Positions 42,933 to 51,847 of a stretch of DNA of 56,233 bases are shown in pieces (the stretch's first letter is position 1; the number at the start of each line of letters is the position of its first letter). The DNA lies in NCBI GenBank assembly GCA_030698405.1, contig JAUYMU010000102.1:1-56233 (forward strand). The letters run 5' to 3'. Source of the DNA: Bacteroidota bacterium. GTDB lineage: Bacteria > Bacteroidota > Bacteroidia > Bacteroidales > Prolixibacteraceae. The notes under the pieces are model-generated. The model searched no databases. It was given only the letters and a program-made list of their open reading frames with translations, and had not been told where the DNA came from. The position numbers and the translations under genes are program-made.

Positions 42933-43039
42933 TATTTCAAATATTTCAATTCTGCCATTATTCTTGGAATCAAACCGATGACCTTCCCGATTTCTATCGG
43001 GACGATCTAGCCCCGAACCTTCGGGAAGCTAATCCCCCG
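42933..43039 (-). repeat. tRNA-like unit 3 of 4 (107 bp)
   Basis: It has the same layout with scattered changes: GGGGCTAGATCG replaces GGGACTAGAGCG after the D hairpin, costing one pair there, and the T loop reads TTTGATT. The anticodon-arm hairpin is unchanged from unit 2. Confidence 0.85.
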
Positions 43040-43144
43040 TATTCAAATATTTCAATCCTACCTTTATTCTTGGAATTGAACCGATGACCTTCCCGATTTC
43101 AATCAGGACACTCTAGTCCCGAACCTTCGGGAAGCTAATCCCCC
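43040..43144 (-). repeat. tRNA-like unit 4 of 4 (105 bp), first in the transcript
   Basis: It has the same layout. The anticodon-arm hairpin TCCTGATTGAAATCGGGA has one C-to-T change, giving a G-U pair. A promoter lies directly upstream at 43156-43183, so this is the first transcribed unit. Confidence 0.85.
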
Positions 43145-43155
43145 TTTCGAGGCGA

Positions 43156-43183
43156 CAAATATATAAATATTTTTCATCTGCAA
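43156..43183 (-). promoter_or_regulatory. Promoter of the tRNA-like array and tRNA-Ala
   Basis: On the minus strand TTG (43183-43181), 17 bases, then TATATTTG (43163-43156) fit the Bacteroidota TTG / TAnnTTTG promoter. The predicted start is a few bases before the GGGGG of unit 4. No other clear promoter lies between this and the real tRNA. Confidence 0.6.
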
Positions 43184-43694
43184 GGAGTTGACTCCGTTCA
43201 AAATTCAATTTATAATTTCAATTTCTGACTCCAAATTTCCAATCTGCCGGTTTTCTGCCAGCGAGTTGCTGGAAATGAGTCAACTTGAAAGTTATCAGCC
43301 AAGTGAAAAATTAAAGGCATCAACGAATTCCACAGCCACATGGTGAAGAATCCAAATCCAACTATTGTTGAAGGCGAATGAGGCAGATGAATATTTTAAT
43401 GAATAGGATTTTTTTCGCAAAAAATGTGTTCTGGTCTGATTTTTGTCTACTCACACAATTGAATAGCGATAAAAAATTCTCATGAACAGTGTTCATAATC
43501 AAATTTCAAGTAGTTGAAATTCAACATTAAAGCTCCATGATTCGCAATGAATCAATATCTATGAGAAGTAGGATAAAAAGTAATTTTAGGTTGAATAATG
43601 TTTTGAAATTTTAACCGGTGAATCACTGAAATTTTTCCTGATCAACGTGTGAGATCAATTTTATTGAAAATTGCATTTTAGGATAAGTCGGTTA

Positions 43695-43723
43695 TTGCAA
43701 TTGAATATTATTTTTTATCTTTA
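43695..43723 (+). promoter_or_regulatory. Candidate promoter of the first TonB gene
   Basis: TTG (43695-43697), 18 bases, then TATCTTTA (43716-43723), one mismatch from TAnnTTTG. The ATG is 56 bases downstream. Confidence 0.35.
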
Positions 43724-43778
43724 GCCCCTCAATACTAGATGTGCTTACATTAAAGAAATAAACTAATATCACTAAATT

Positions 43779-44468
43779 ATGGAACTCAAGAAATCACCCA
43801 AAGCAGATCTCGAGAACAAGAGGAATATCTTTGTTCAGCTAGGGTTGGTGGTCGCTCTTGCTATCTGTTTGTACGGTTTTGAAGCAACAAACAAGGTTAG
43901 TCAGGTTGATTCTCTCGGATCAATGTCTGACCAGACAGTAGAAGAAGAGATTATTCCAATCACCCGTCAGGATCAGGTACCACCACCACCGCCACCACCA
44001 CCACCCAAAGTGGTTGATATGTTGGTGATTGTTGATGACAATACCGATATTCAGGACGAATTGGAAATTGAAGATTCAGAAGCAACCGATAAAACTGCTA
44101 TTACTGCTGTAATGCAGGTTTCAGCTGCCAAAGAAGAAGAAAATGAAGACACTCCGGTATTCTTCATCGTGGAAGAAATGCCTGAATTCCCGGGTGGTCA
44201 GTTGGCTTTGCGTAATTTTATTGCACAGTCGGTTAAGTATCCGGTTATTGCTCAGGAAAACGGCATTCAGGGAAAAGTATTTGTTAATTTCGTTGTTGCA
44301 AAAGACGGAACTATAACCAATGCAAAAATTTTCCGAGGTGTCGATCCTTCATTGGACAAAGAAGCTTTACGTGTTGTGAACAGCCTTCCAAAATGGAAAC
44401 CTGGAAAACAAGGTGGAAAAGCGGTAAGGGTTTCTTACACTGTTCCAATCAACTTTGTACTTCAGTAA
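43779..44468 (+). CDS. TonB-like energy transducer, paralogue 1
   Basis: The 229-residue protein has a short cytoplasmic start (KKSPKADLENKRN), one membrane helix (about 18-35), a proline run PPPPPPPPP at 68-76, an acidic linker and a TonB C-terminal domain from about residue 140 (EFPGGQLALRNFIAQSVKYP ... VNSLPKWKPGKQGGKAVRVS-type end). It transmits proton-motive force to TonB-dependent receptors in the outer membrane. It shares start and end motifs with the gene at 46044, with hflX between them, and is followed by its own terminator. Confidence 0.88.
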   Translation: MELKKSPKADLENKRNIFVQLGLVVALAICLYGFEATNKVSQVDSLGSMSDQTVEEEIIPITRQDQVPPPPPPPPPKVVDMLVIVDDNTDIQDELEIEDSEATDKTAITAVMQVSAAKEEENEDTPVFFIVEEMPEFPGGQLALRNFIAQSVKYPVIAQENGIQGKVFVNFVVAKDGTITNAKIFRGVDPSLDKEALRVVNSLPKWKPGKQGGKAVRVSYTVPINFVLQ

Positions 44469-44493
44469 GAAAGAATTAAATATTTTATAAATT

Positions 44494-44528
44494 TCCTGGT
44501 TCTGTCTTCACGGAACCAGGATTTTTTA
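44494..44528 (+). terminator. Terminator after the first TonB gene
   Basis: TCCTGGTTC (44494-44502) pairs with GAACCAGGA (44513-44521), followed by six T. It separates the TonB gene from hflX. Confidence 0.85.
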
Positions 44529-44546
44529 TTTGTAATTGTTGAATAT

Positions 44547-45761
44547 ATGATTGAAAATTCGCCCATAACCGAAACTGCTGTTTTAGTTGGACTGATCACC
44601 AGGGATCAGGACGAAACCAAAGCAAGGGAATATTTAGACGAACTGGCATTTTTGGCCGACACCGCAGGTGCAGAGGTGAAAAAACATTTTCTGCAACGGT
44701 TAGACATTCCGAACCACGCCACTTTTGTAGGCACAGGAAAACTTGCTGAAATTGGTGAGTATATAAAAGCACATGAAATTGGCACAGTGATTTTTGATGA
44801 TGACCTTAGTCCAACACAACTTCGGAACATTGAAAAAGAACTGGAATGTAAAATACTGGACAGAACTTTTTTGATTCTGGATATTTTCGCCGGAAGGGCG
44901 CAAACCGCGCATGCTAAAACGCAGGTTGAACTGGCTCAATATCAATACATGCTGCCGCGACTGACCAGACTTTGGACCCACCTTGAACGGCAGCGTGGTG
45001 GAATCGGGATGCGCGGACCGGGCGAATCGCAAATTGAAACCGACCGCCGGATCATACTCGATAAAATTGCTTTGCTAAAAGAACAGTTGATAAAAATTGA
45101 CAAGCAGAAAACTACCCAGCGCAAAAACCGCGGCAGAATGGTGCGCGTAGCCTTGGTGGGATACACAAATGTTGGTAAATCGACCATGATGAACCTGCTT
45201 TGTAAATCAGAAGTTTTTGCTGAAAACAAGCTTTTTGCCACACTCGATACCACTGTACGTAAAATGGTGGTGGCCAATTTGCCGTTTCTGGTGGCAGATA
45301 CTGTTGGGTTTATCCGTAAACTGCCACACGGCTTGGTTGAATCATTCAAATCGACACTCGATGAAGTGCGCGAATCAGATATCCTGATACATATAGTGGA
45401 TATTTCGCATCCGGGATTTGAAGAGCAAATAGAGGTGGTGAACCGGACACTGAACGAAATTCAGGCTGGAGATAAACCGATAATTTATGTGTTTAATAAA
45501 ATTGATGCTTTCACTTTTGTTGAAAAGCATGAAGATGATTTAAGCCCACGAACAAAAAGCAATATTTCGCTGGAAGAATGGGAGAGTAGCTGGATGGGAA
45601 AAGACAATACTCCATCTCTGTTCGTTTCTGCAAAAACAAAAGAAAACATTGATGAACTAAAGAACACTTTGTACGAAGAAGTAAAGAGAATTCATGTTAC
45701 ACGTTTCCCTTACAACGATTTTTTGTACGATGAGAATTGGACCGGAGATACTGAACAGTAG
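44547..45761 (+). CDS. hflX: Ribosome-associated GTPase HflX
   Basis: The 404-residue protein has the HflX N-terminal domain with GTGKLAEIGEYI (63-74) and the glycine-rich RQRGGIGMRGPGESQIETDR segment (148-167). A G domain follows with the P-loop GYTNVGKST (205-213), the DTVGF switch II motif and NKID. HflX splits stalled or stressed ribosomes and binds 50S subunits. The gene is full length and lies between two TonB paralogues, with a terminator on each side. Confidence 0.95.
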   Translation: MIENSPITETAVLVGLITRDQDETKAREYLDELAFLADTAGAEVKKHFLQRLDIPNHATFVGTGKLAEIGEYIKAHEIGTVIFDDDLSPTQLRNIEKELECKILDRTFLILDIFAGRAQTAHAKTQVELAQYQYMLPRLTRLWTHLERQRGGIGMRGPGESQIETDRRIILDKIALLKEQLIKIDKQKTTQRKNRGRMVRVALVGYTNVGKSTMMNLLCKSEVFAENKLFATLDTTVRKMVVANLPFLVADTVGFIRKLPHGLVESFKSTLDEVRESDILIHIVDISHPGFEEQIEVVNRTLNEIQAGDKPIIYVFNKIDAFTFVEKHEDDLSPRTKSNISLEEWESSWMGKDNTPSLFVSAKTKENIDELKNTLYEEVKRIHVTRFPYNDFLYDENWTGDTEQ

Positions 45762-45851
45762 CCGCAAGTTGGATTGTTAATAGTTTTAATTTTTTGATAA
45801 TTCTCATATTCTTCAAGCAGTTCCGGATGTTTTGAAAGTCGGAAGATATTC

Positions 45852-45885
45852 AATCAGGTCAGACCTTTTTCTGGCCTGATTTTTG
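45852..45885 (+). terminator. Terminator-like hairpin after hflX
   Basis: AATCAGGTCAGA (45852-45863) pairs with TCTGGCCTGATT (45870-45881) with one mismatch, followed by a T run. A right-arm-like fragment occurs near 43432 upstream of the other TonB gene. Confidence 0.75.
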
Positions 45886-46043
45886 TTTTTATTGTAAAGT
45901 CAACAGGTTTGAACAACTGAACCGTGTTCATATTCAATCACTACCAGATTGTGTGCAACAAGTACTTTCTCTCTAATTCTGCTAACCAGTGGAATACTAA
46001 CATGAAAACAAAAAATGAATCAGAAAACTAAACAACTTACATT

Positions 46044-46730
46044 ATGGAACCCAAAAAAACACCTCGGGCAGATCTCGAAGGCAAAAGGAAATTCTTCTTT
46101 GAATTAGGGTTGATCCTGGCAATTGCAATTTGTTTGTATGGTTTTGAATCGACAACTAAGAAGAATCAGCTAATTTCTCTTGGAGCTCTCGACAAAAATG
46201 CGGCTGTTGAAGAACTAACTCCATTGGTTCGTCTGGAAGAAGTTAAACCAATCATTCCACCGTTGCCGAGAGTAGCTGACCTAATTCGAATTGTTGAGAA
46301 TGATACAGAGCTTGACGAAGAATTGGACATTAAAGATTCAGGAGGTGACAACTACACTGCAATTTATGCTGAACCACAATTGTTTGCCTCCAAGGAAATA
46401 GAGAGAGATGATGCAACAATTTTCTATGCTGCGGAAGAGATGCCGGAATTTCCGGGCGGATATCAGGCTTTACTGAACTTTTTGAGTCAGAATATTAGAT
46501 ACCCGTCGATTGCTTCTGAAAGCGGTATCACCGGAAAAGTTACCGTTAATTTCGTGGTAAATAAAGACGGTTCAATTTCTGATGCGACAATACTTCGTGG
46601 AGTTGACCAGGCGCTTGATAAAGAAGCATTGAGGGTAATCAACAGTTTGCCAAAGTGGAAACCCGGCAAACAGGCAGGAAAACCTGTACGTGTTTCTTTC
46701 TCAGTTCCCATTAATTTTAAACTTCAATAA
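46044..46730 (+). CDS. TonB-like energy transducer, paralogue 2
   Basis: The 228-residue protein is a paralogue of the one at 43779: KKTPRADLEGKRKF at the start, a membrane helix at about 18-35, and a TonB C-terminal domain from EFPGGYQALLNFLSQNIRYP to a WKPGKQAGKPVRVSFSVPIN ending. It lacks the polyproline run, carrying only PIIPPLPR there, so its periplasmic reach may be shorter. The two genes probably arose by duplication and now may serve different receptors. Confidence 0.88.
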   Translation: MEPKKTPRADLEGKRKFFFELGLILAIAICLYGFESTTKKNQLISLGALDKNAAVEELTPLVRLEEVKPIIPPLPRVADLIRIVENDTELDEELDIKDSGGDNYTAIYAEPQLFASKEIERDDATIFYAAEEMPEFPGGYQALLNFLSQNIRYPSIASESGITGKVTVNFVVNKDGSISDATILRGVDQALDKEALRVINSLPKWKPGKQAGKPVRVSFSVPINFKLQ

Positions 46731-46784
46731 GTAAATCTATCGTACTGGTTTCGGTTCAATTGGTTGACAAAGTTATATTGCAAC

Positions 46785-46816
46785 AAAAAAGCCCGTTAAT
46801 TATACGGGCTTTTTTT
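46785..46816. terminator. Bidirectional terminator between TonB 2 and asd
   Basis: AAAAAAGCCCGT (46785-46796) pairs with ACGGGCTTTTTT (46804-46815), with U tracts in both directions. Confidence 0.9.
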
Positions 46817-46854
46817 GAGTCTATTGTCTGACATCTAACATCTTGTGTCTTCTA

Positions 46855-47865
46855 TTATTTGACTTCGCCATTTTTAATCAACCATTCAGCAATCTGAACA
46901 GCATTCAAAGCAGCGCCTTTTTTGATTTGATCGCCCACGCACCAGAAAGTAAGGCTTTTAGGGTTTGAAACATCTTTCCGGATTCGGCCAACATACACAT
47001 CGTCCATTCCTGAAACAAACAATGGCATCGGGTATTTTTTCTCTGCCGGAACGTCCAAAACGGTTAACCCTTCCAGTTTTTCCATCCCGTCTTTTACTTC
47101 CTGAATGTCCAGCGCTTCTTCGGTTTCAACCCAAATAGCTTCGGAATGTGCTCGTGCAACCGGAATACGGATACAAGTCGCGCTTACTTCAGCATCAGTA
47201 TGCATAATTTTCTTGGTTTCCCAGTTCATTTTCATTTCCTCTTTGGTGTAGTCGTTTTCAAGAAAAACATCAATTTGAGGAATGATATTCATGGCCAACT
47301 GGTATGGAAACTTACTAATAGTTGGTTCTTCACCATTGGCAACTTGTTTGATCTGTGTTTCAAGCTCTGCTATTCCCTGTGCCCCGGCACCACTTGCAGC
47401 CTGATAGGTAGCCACATGCACACGAACAATTTTCGACAAATCGTTGATTGGTTTCAGCGCAACCACCATCTGAATGGTCGAACAGTTCGGGTTGGCGATA
47501 ATGTTACGCGGACGATTGCGCGAATCTTCAGGATTTACTTCAGGAACAACCAAAGGCACATCATCATCGTAGCGAAAAGCGCTTGAATTGTCGATCATTA
47601 TTGCCCCGTATTTTGTGATTGTATCGGCAAATTCTTTCGAAATAGATGCGCCAGCCGAAGTTAAGGCAATATCGATGTCCTTAAAATCATCGTTGTGCTT
47701 GAGCTCCTTAACAACCAGCGTTTTGCCTTTGAATTCATACTCGTTTCCGGCCGAACGGCCAGATCCAAACAAGACCAGTTCATCGAGCGGAAAATTTCTG
47801 TCAGCCAATACTTTCAGGAATTCCTGGCCTACCGCACCACTTGCACCTACTACTGCAACTTTCAT
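46855..47865 (-). CDS. asd: Aspartate-semialdehyde dehydrogenase
   Basis: The 336-residue protein has the N-terminal NADP motif [14 protein letters not shown], the active-site Cys128 in NPNCST, and conserved blocks [13 protein letters not shown] and [15 protein letters not shown]. It reduces aspartyl phosphate to the semialdehyde for Lys, Thr, Met and diaminopimelate synthesis. It is monocistronic with a terminator on its 3' side and a divergent surface-protein gene upstream. Confidence 0.95.
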   Translation of the reverse strand: MKVAVVGASGAVGQEFLKVLADRNFPLDELVLFGSGRSAGNEYEFKGKTLVVKELKHNDDFKDIDIALTSAGASISKEFADTITKYGAIMIDNSSAFRYDDDVPLVVPEVNPEDSRNRPRNIIANPNCSTIQMVVALKPINDLSKIVRVHVATYQAASGAGAQGIAELETQIKQVANGEEPTISKFPYQLAMNIIPQIDVFLENDYTKEEMKMNWETKKIMHTDAEVSATCIRIPVARAHSEAIWVETEEALDIQEVKDGMEKLEGLTVLDVPAEKKYPMPLFVSGMDDVYVGRIRKDVSNPKSLTFWCVGDQIKKGAALNAVQIAEWLIKNGEVK

Positions 47866-47982
47866 TTCGATATTTATTTAATTGTGTTACTAATTTTAAT
47901 TACTGCTACAACAATCAGTTTTGTTTATTTGAACAAATCTTGTTAACTTAATTCAGAATTTCAAAACCAATATATAAGAAGA

Positions 47983-49914
47983 ATGACCAAAAATAGCTGT
48001 TTACTTTTAATTTCTCCTAAAACCGGCAGATTTATTTTTATTTTCGCAATAATAGTTGTCTATTTATTAACAACTGTAAGCAAAACTGCATCTAGCGAGA
48101 ATAATACCAATCAGTATCCTTCAGTAAAAATAGAAACCTTCTCCGGAAAAGATACAGTAGTTTCCGTTTTCAATAACGATTTCGAATCAGGGAATCTTTC
48201 AGGATGGAAACTAACCGACGATTGGGAGGTTTCAGCATCAGAAAAAATCGCTGGAAATTTTTCACTTAAACATTTATCAAAACCCATAAGTGGCAATTCA
48301 TCCTTATTCCACAATGTTTCTGCTGATCTGGATCTTGTGGATTTGGAATGGGCGTTCACATTCAAAAACGGGAAATGGGATCCTTCCTCGTCCAATCGGT
48401 TTTTGTTTTACCTTACTGCCGATACAATTCGCACCGACCTGATTAACGGTTATGCGGTGGGTGTAAATATATCAGGAACAAGCGATTTGCTTAATCTCTG
48501 GCGCATCAGAAAGGGTAAAGCTGACAGTCTCATTATTCAAACAGATATGGATTGGAATGCCTCAAATTTGGCGACGATTAATGTAAAACGAACAACCCGT
48601 GGAAAATGGACTTTGAATTACCTGAAATCAGGAGAAACAAATCCTAAATCGTTTTCGGGAACTGATCGCAGCCGGTTTACCTTTACGAATATCGGAATCA
48701 CGTTTAAATATACCGCTACCCGCTCCGGACAATTGTGGATCGATGATATTTTTGTCAACCAACTTCCATCCGAACTTTTCATTCAAAAACTAACACTTGT
48801 AAATTCTCACTCAGTTTTGCTAACTTTCAACAAGCCAATAAACCCAGCCTCTATTCTCTCCGGAAATTTCATTCTGACTGATGAAAACAACCGGAATATT
48901 TCTGTTACCCAAGCCAAAATGGTTGCTGGCTCCGACAATTCAATTGAAGTGAGTTTTGGAAAAACCAATGGAATTGAACTCCGCTTATCTGTTTCGGGGA
49001 TTTCAGATCTTTCAGGAAAAATCATGATTCCAGAAACCCGAACTTTTTCCTATTCTTTTTCTCCTGAAGTTGGATCAATCCTCATCAACGAAATTCTGTT
49101 CAATCCTTTTTCCGGAGGAGTCGATTTTGTAGAACTTGTGAATGTTTCTGAACAGACCATTCCGGTTCACCGCCTGAAACTGGCAAGCAGAAACGACACG
49201 CTGGCATTGAAACAAATTTATGCGATCAGTGCCGAAAAAAGATACTTGAACCCCAGTGAATTTCTTGTGTGCACGAAAGATCCATTAATATTAGCTACAC
49301 AGTATTTTTCGAAAGATCCTGGAAGTTTTTGTACCATGAAAACCTTGCCAAGTTTCTCTGATGATGCCGGAACAGTTGTTTTACTGAACGATTCGCTGGA
49401 AGTCTTGGATGAATTCAGCTACTCCGCCAAAATGCACTTTCTGTTTCTGGCCGACGAAAATGGTGTTTCGCTCGAACGTATTTCGCTGGAAAAACCAACC
49501 GCCGATCGCAGCAACTGGGCATCTGCCGCAGCATCGGTAGGTTATGCAACGCCCGGATTACCCAATTCACAAACCGGCAGCGAAACCGAAATTCAGGATG
49601 AAATTACACCCGAGCCCAAAGCATTCTCGCCGAATGGTGATGGGTACAACGATGAACTTGCAATTAAATTCAGTTTCAGCAAACCCGGCTATATGGCCAA
49701 TGTCCGCATTTTTGATATAGCCGGAAGAAAGGTGAAATTTCTGGTTAAAAACCAATCGTTGGCGCAGGAAGGAAGCTGGCTGTGGAACGGCACAACTGAA
49801 GCAGGACAAAAATTAGGCATTGGAGTTTATATTATTTTGGTTGAAGTTTTTGATCAGGAAGGACAAGTAAAAAGGTTTAAGAAGGCTTGCACGATTACCG
49901 ATCGGTTGAATTAA
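47983..49914 (+). CDS. Secreted surface protein with lamin-tail and FlgD-like Ig domains
   Basis: The 643-residue protein has an uncleaved-looking or late signal (hydrophobic about residues 17-32). A beta-rich N-terminal domain begins FNNDFESGNLSGWKL, a LamG/jelly-roll-like pattern. An Ig-like segment follows around 260-350. A lamin-tail domain starts at about 365 (GSILINEILFNPFSGGVDFV), and a C-terminal FlgD-type Ig starts at KAFSPNGDGYNDEL (about 546). This multidomain layout is common in Bacteroidota surface or secreted proteins, often with adhesive or enzymatic partners. No catalytic motif is visible. Confidence 0.75.
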   Translation: MTKNSCLLLISPKTGRFIFIFAIIVVYLLTTVSKTASSENNTNQYPSVKIETFSGKDTVVSVFNNDFESGNLSGWKLTDDWEVSASEKIAGNFSLKHLSKPISGNSSLFHNVSADLDLVDLEWAFTFKNGKWDPSSSNRFLFYLTADTIRTDLINGYAVGVNISGTSDLLNLWRIRKGKADSLIIQTDMDWNASNLATINVKRTTRGKWTLNYLKSGETNPKSFSGTDRSRFTFTNIGITFKYTATRSGQLWIDDIFVNQLPSELFIQKLTLVNSHSVLLTFNKPINPASILSGNFILTDENNRNISVTQAKMVAGSDNSIEVSFGKTNGIELRLSVSGISDLSGKIMIPETRTFSYSFSPEVGSILINEILFNPFSGGVDFVELVNVSEQTIPVHRLKLASRNDTLALKQIYAISAEKRYLNPSEFLVCTKDPLILATQYFSKDPGSFCTMKTLPSFSDDAGTVVLLNDSLEVLDEFSYSAKMHFLFLADENGVSLERISLEKPTADRSNWASAAASVGYATPGLPNSQTGSETEIQDEITPEPKAFSPNGDGYNDELAIKFSFSKPGYMANVRIFDIAGRKVKFLVKNQSLAQEGSWLWNGTTEAGQKLGIGVYIILVEVFDQEGQVKRFKKACTITDRLN

Positions 49915-49924
49915 AGATAGGCAA

Positions 49925-50299
49925 TCATTTTCTTCGATCAACCCGCATTCGTGTCATCCGTTCCCGCATTCCGCCGTTTTTCAGGAAGTCTTCACTAAGC
50001 GATTGCAACTGCTTAAACAGCATATAATCGTTCTGCTTGATCAGACAAATCGCCATGCTTGCGATCGTTTCCGGAGGACGGGTCTTTACCAGTTGCATAT
50101 AAAAGGCAGAATCGTTGTGTTTTCGTCCAAGCTCACGCATCTTCAGGAGTTCCTCCGAACCATCCTCCCACTGACGGTGATTCCTGGTGCGTAAATAATC
50201 TTCATAATCGAGTAGAAGTTCATGCATACTTGCTTTGGCAACATTCACCAGCTTTATCTCAGTCTCCTTCGATGTTGCCGAAGCCGCGCTCCCTTCCAC
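49925..50299 (-). pseudogene. Four-helix-bundle suffix protein, N-terminally truncated
   Basis: The 124 residues contain the family segment EGSAASATSKETEIKLVNVA, then LLLDYEDYLR and the suffix CLIKQNDYMLFKQL with DFLKNGGMRERM. Complete members have about 70 further residues before NIVEGSAAS. Here NI precedes the GTG codon but a TAA stop lies directly before it, and no upstream homologous sequence remains before the divergent gene at 50370. It is probably a 5'-deleted copy, though a short product could still be made. It ends 10 bases from the convergent surface-protein gene. Confidence 0.7.
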
Positions 50300-50369
50300 A
50301 ATGTTTTACCCAAACTGTAACAAAACATAAAACCCCAATACCAATTTCCCAAAACTATAATCTCCGCAA

Positions 50370-51845
50370 ATGAACCACAACCTTTTTACATTAGCCTGGC
50401 GCGAAACCATCCGCTCGGCATACTGGGGCAAAAGCCTGGCCACCAATATCGGACTGGGTTTTTTAGCCCTTTATTTTTCTGCCAGCTTTCTCTTGCTGGG
50501 TTTTGCCATTCCCGAAATACTAACCAAAGATTTTCCTGATGTTGATCCGGTGAGTAAATTCAACAGTATTTTGCTGGCGTATTTTGGTATCGATCTGATT
50601 ATCCGCCAACTGATGCAAAAGTTGCCAACGGTTAGTTTCAAGCCTTTGTTGCTGCTGAATATTCGTCGCCGGGAAATTGCCAATTATCTGATGATTCGCT
50701 CGGTGTTCAACTTTTTCAATTTGCTGCCATTCTTTTTGTTGCTGCCGGTCACTTTTTCGCTGGTCAGCAATGCTCATTCTGGATTGGCAACAACAAGTTG
50801 GTTTCTGGCAATATTTATCCTGATTTTCAGCAACCATTTTCTGGCGATTTACCTGAAATGGCGGTTCAACGAAGCCGAATATGGATTTTTTATTTTGCTT
50901 GCAGCGCTTGCCGGATTATTTGCCGTCAATCATTTCGGAATCATCGATCTTTCCGGCGGACTGGGCAAACTGCTCGACCTGATTTTGGTTAATCCTGCAT
51001 TGGCAATTGGTTTCATTTTGCTTCCGGTGTTATTCTACTTCTTGAATGTCAGGTTCTTGCTGAGCCGCATGTTCGTGAATTTGGTTTCAGGAAAACAAAA
51101 AGCCGAAAAAATTAGTGACTACTCCTGGCTCGACAAGCTGGGAGAAACCGGTCGTTTTATTGCGCTCGAACTGCGGCTGATCTGGCGAAATAAGCGTCCG
51201 CGCTCGGTAGGCATGATGACGTTGATAATGCTTGCCTACGGCTTGCTGATTTACCGCACTGAACCGGGCAAACCCGCTCCCGAATTTATTTTCATTCTCG
51301 GCGGAATCGTCATTGTGGGTATGTTCTCCATTTCGTACGGGCAGTTTTTCCCGGCCTGGCACAGCAACTATTTTTCGATGCTCATGTGCCAGCGCCTGAA
51401 AATGAAACAGTTTTTGCAATCGTTTTACATGTTGGTGACGGTGGTTTCCGTGGCTTGCTATTTCCTGACACTGCCTTACGCATTTATGCATACCAAAATT
51501 ATTTACACGCACCTGGCCATGCTGTTTTATAACCTCGGAATCAACATTCCGCTGCTCTTTTTCATTGGCTTGTACAGCAAAAAGCGATTGGATCTCAACC
51601 AGTCGTCGGTAATGAATTACCAGGGCGTTGGCGCAGCGCAGTGGCTAGTGGGATTGCCAATGTTTCTGATTCCAATCGGCTTGTTTTATTTGTTTAAACT
51701 GGCGTTTGGCGACGTTGGCGCTTATGCCGGACTCGGAGTTATGGGACTCATCGGCATACTGTTCCACTCCGTCGTTATCGACTTTTTCGCGAAAAAATAC
51801 CTGAAACAAAAACATCAACTCATTAAAAACTACAAAAACTCCTGA
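50370..51845 (+). CDS. DUF5687 family ABC transporter membrane protein
   Basis: The 491-residue protein has about ten to twelve hydrophobic helices and the N-terminal LAWRETIRSAYWGKSLATNI pattern of DUF5687. FKPLLLLNIRRREIANYLMI is also conserved. It lies 2 bases before an ABC ATPase gene and is therefore the likely membrane partner. The substrate is unknown; related proteins occur throughout Bacteroidota. The start is close to the truncated gene on the opposite strand. Confidence 0.85.
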   Translation: MNHNLFTLAWRETIRSAYWGKSLATNIGLGFLALYFSASFLLLGFAIPEILTKDFPDVDPVSKFNSILLAYFGIDLIIRQLMQKLPTVSFKPLLLLNIRRREIANYLMIRSVFNFFNLLPFFLLLPVTFSLVSNAHSGLATTSWFLAIFILIFSNHFLAIYLKWRFNEAEYGFFILLAALAGLFAVNHFGIIDLSGGLGKLLDLILVNPALAIGFILLPVLFYFLNVRFLLSRMFVNLVSGKQKAEKISDYSWLDKLGETGRFIALELRLIWRNKRPRSVGMMTLIMLAYGLLIYRTEPGKPAPEFIFILGGIVIVGMFSISYGQFFPAWHSNYFSMLMCQRLKMKQFLQSFYMLVTVVSVACYFLTLPYAFMHTKIIYTHLAMLFYNLGINIPLLFFIGLYSKKRLDLNQSSVMNYQGVGAAQWLVGLPMFLIPIGLFYLFKLAFGDVGAYAGLGVMGLIGILFHSVVIDFFAKKYLKQKHQLIKNYKNS

Positions 51846-51847
51846 TC

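Larger units (their letters stand above)
43145..43778. other. Non-coding stretch of about 630 bases
   Basis: No convincing gene is seen on either strand. It contains the array promoter, an 8-bp inverted repeat (GTTGACTC near 43186 and GAGTCAAC near 43277), a TCTGGTCTGATTTTTG segment like the terminator right arm at 45870, and the promoter region of the first TonB gene. AT content is high. Confidence 0.5.

Noticed and set aside
42721-43144. Reading the four units as functional tRNA genes
   Set aside because: Their anticodon arms are 7-bp hairpins with 4-nt loops and the 3' acceptor strand is missing, so they cannot decode or be aminoacylated normally.
42646-43144. CRISPR array
   Set aside because: Units are about 106 bp and similar over their whole length, with no short repeat plus unique spacer pattern and no cas genes nearby.
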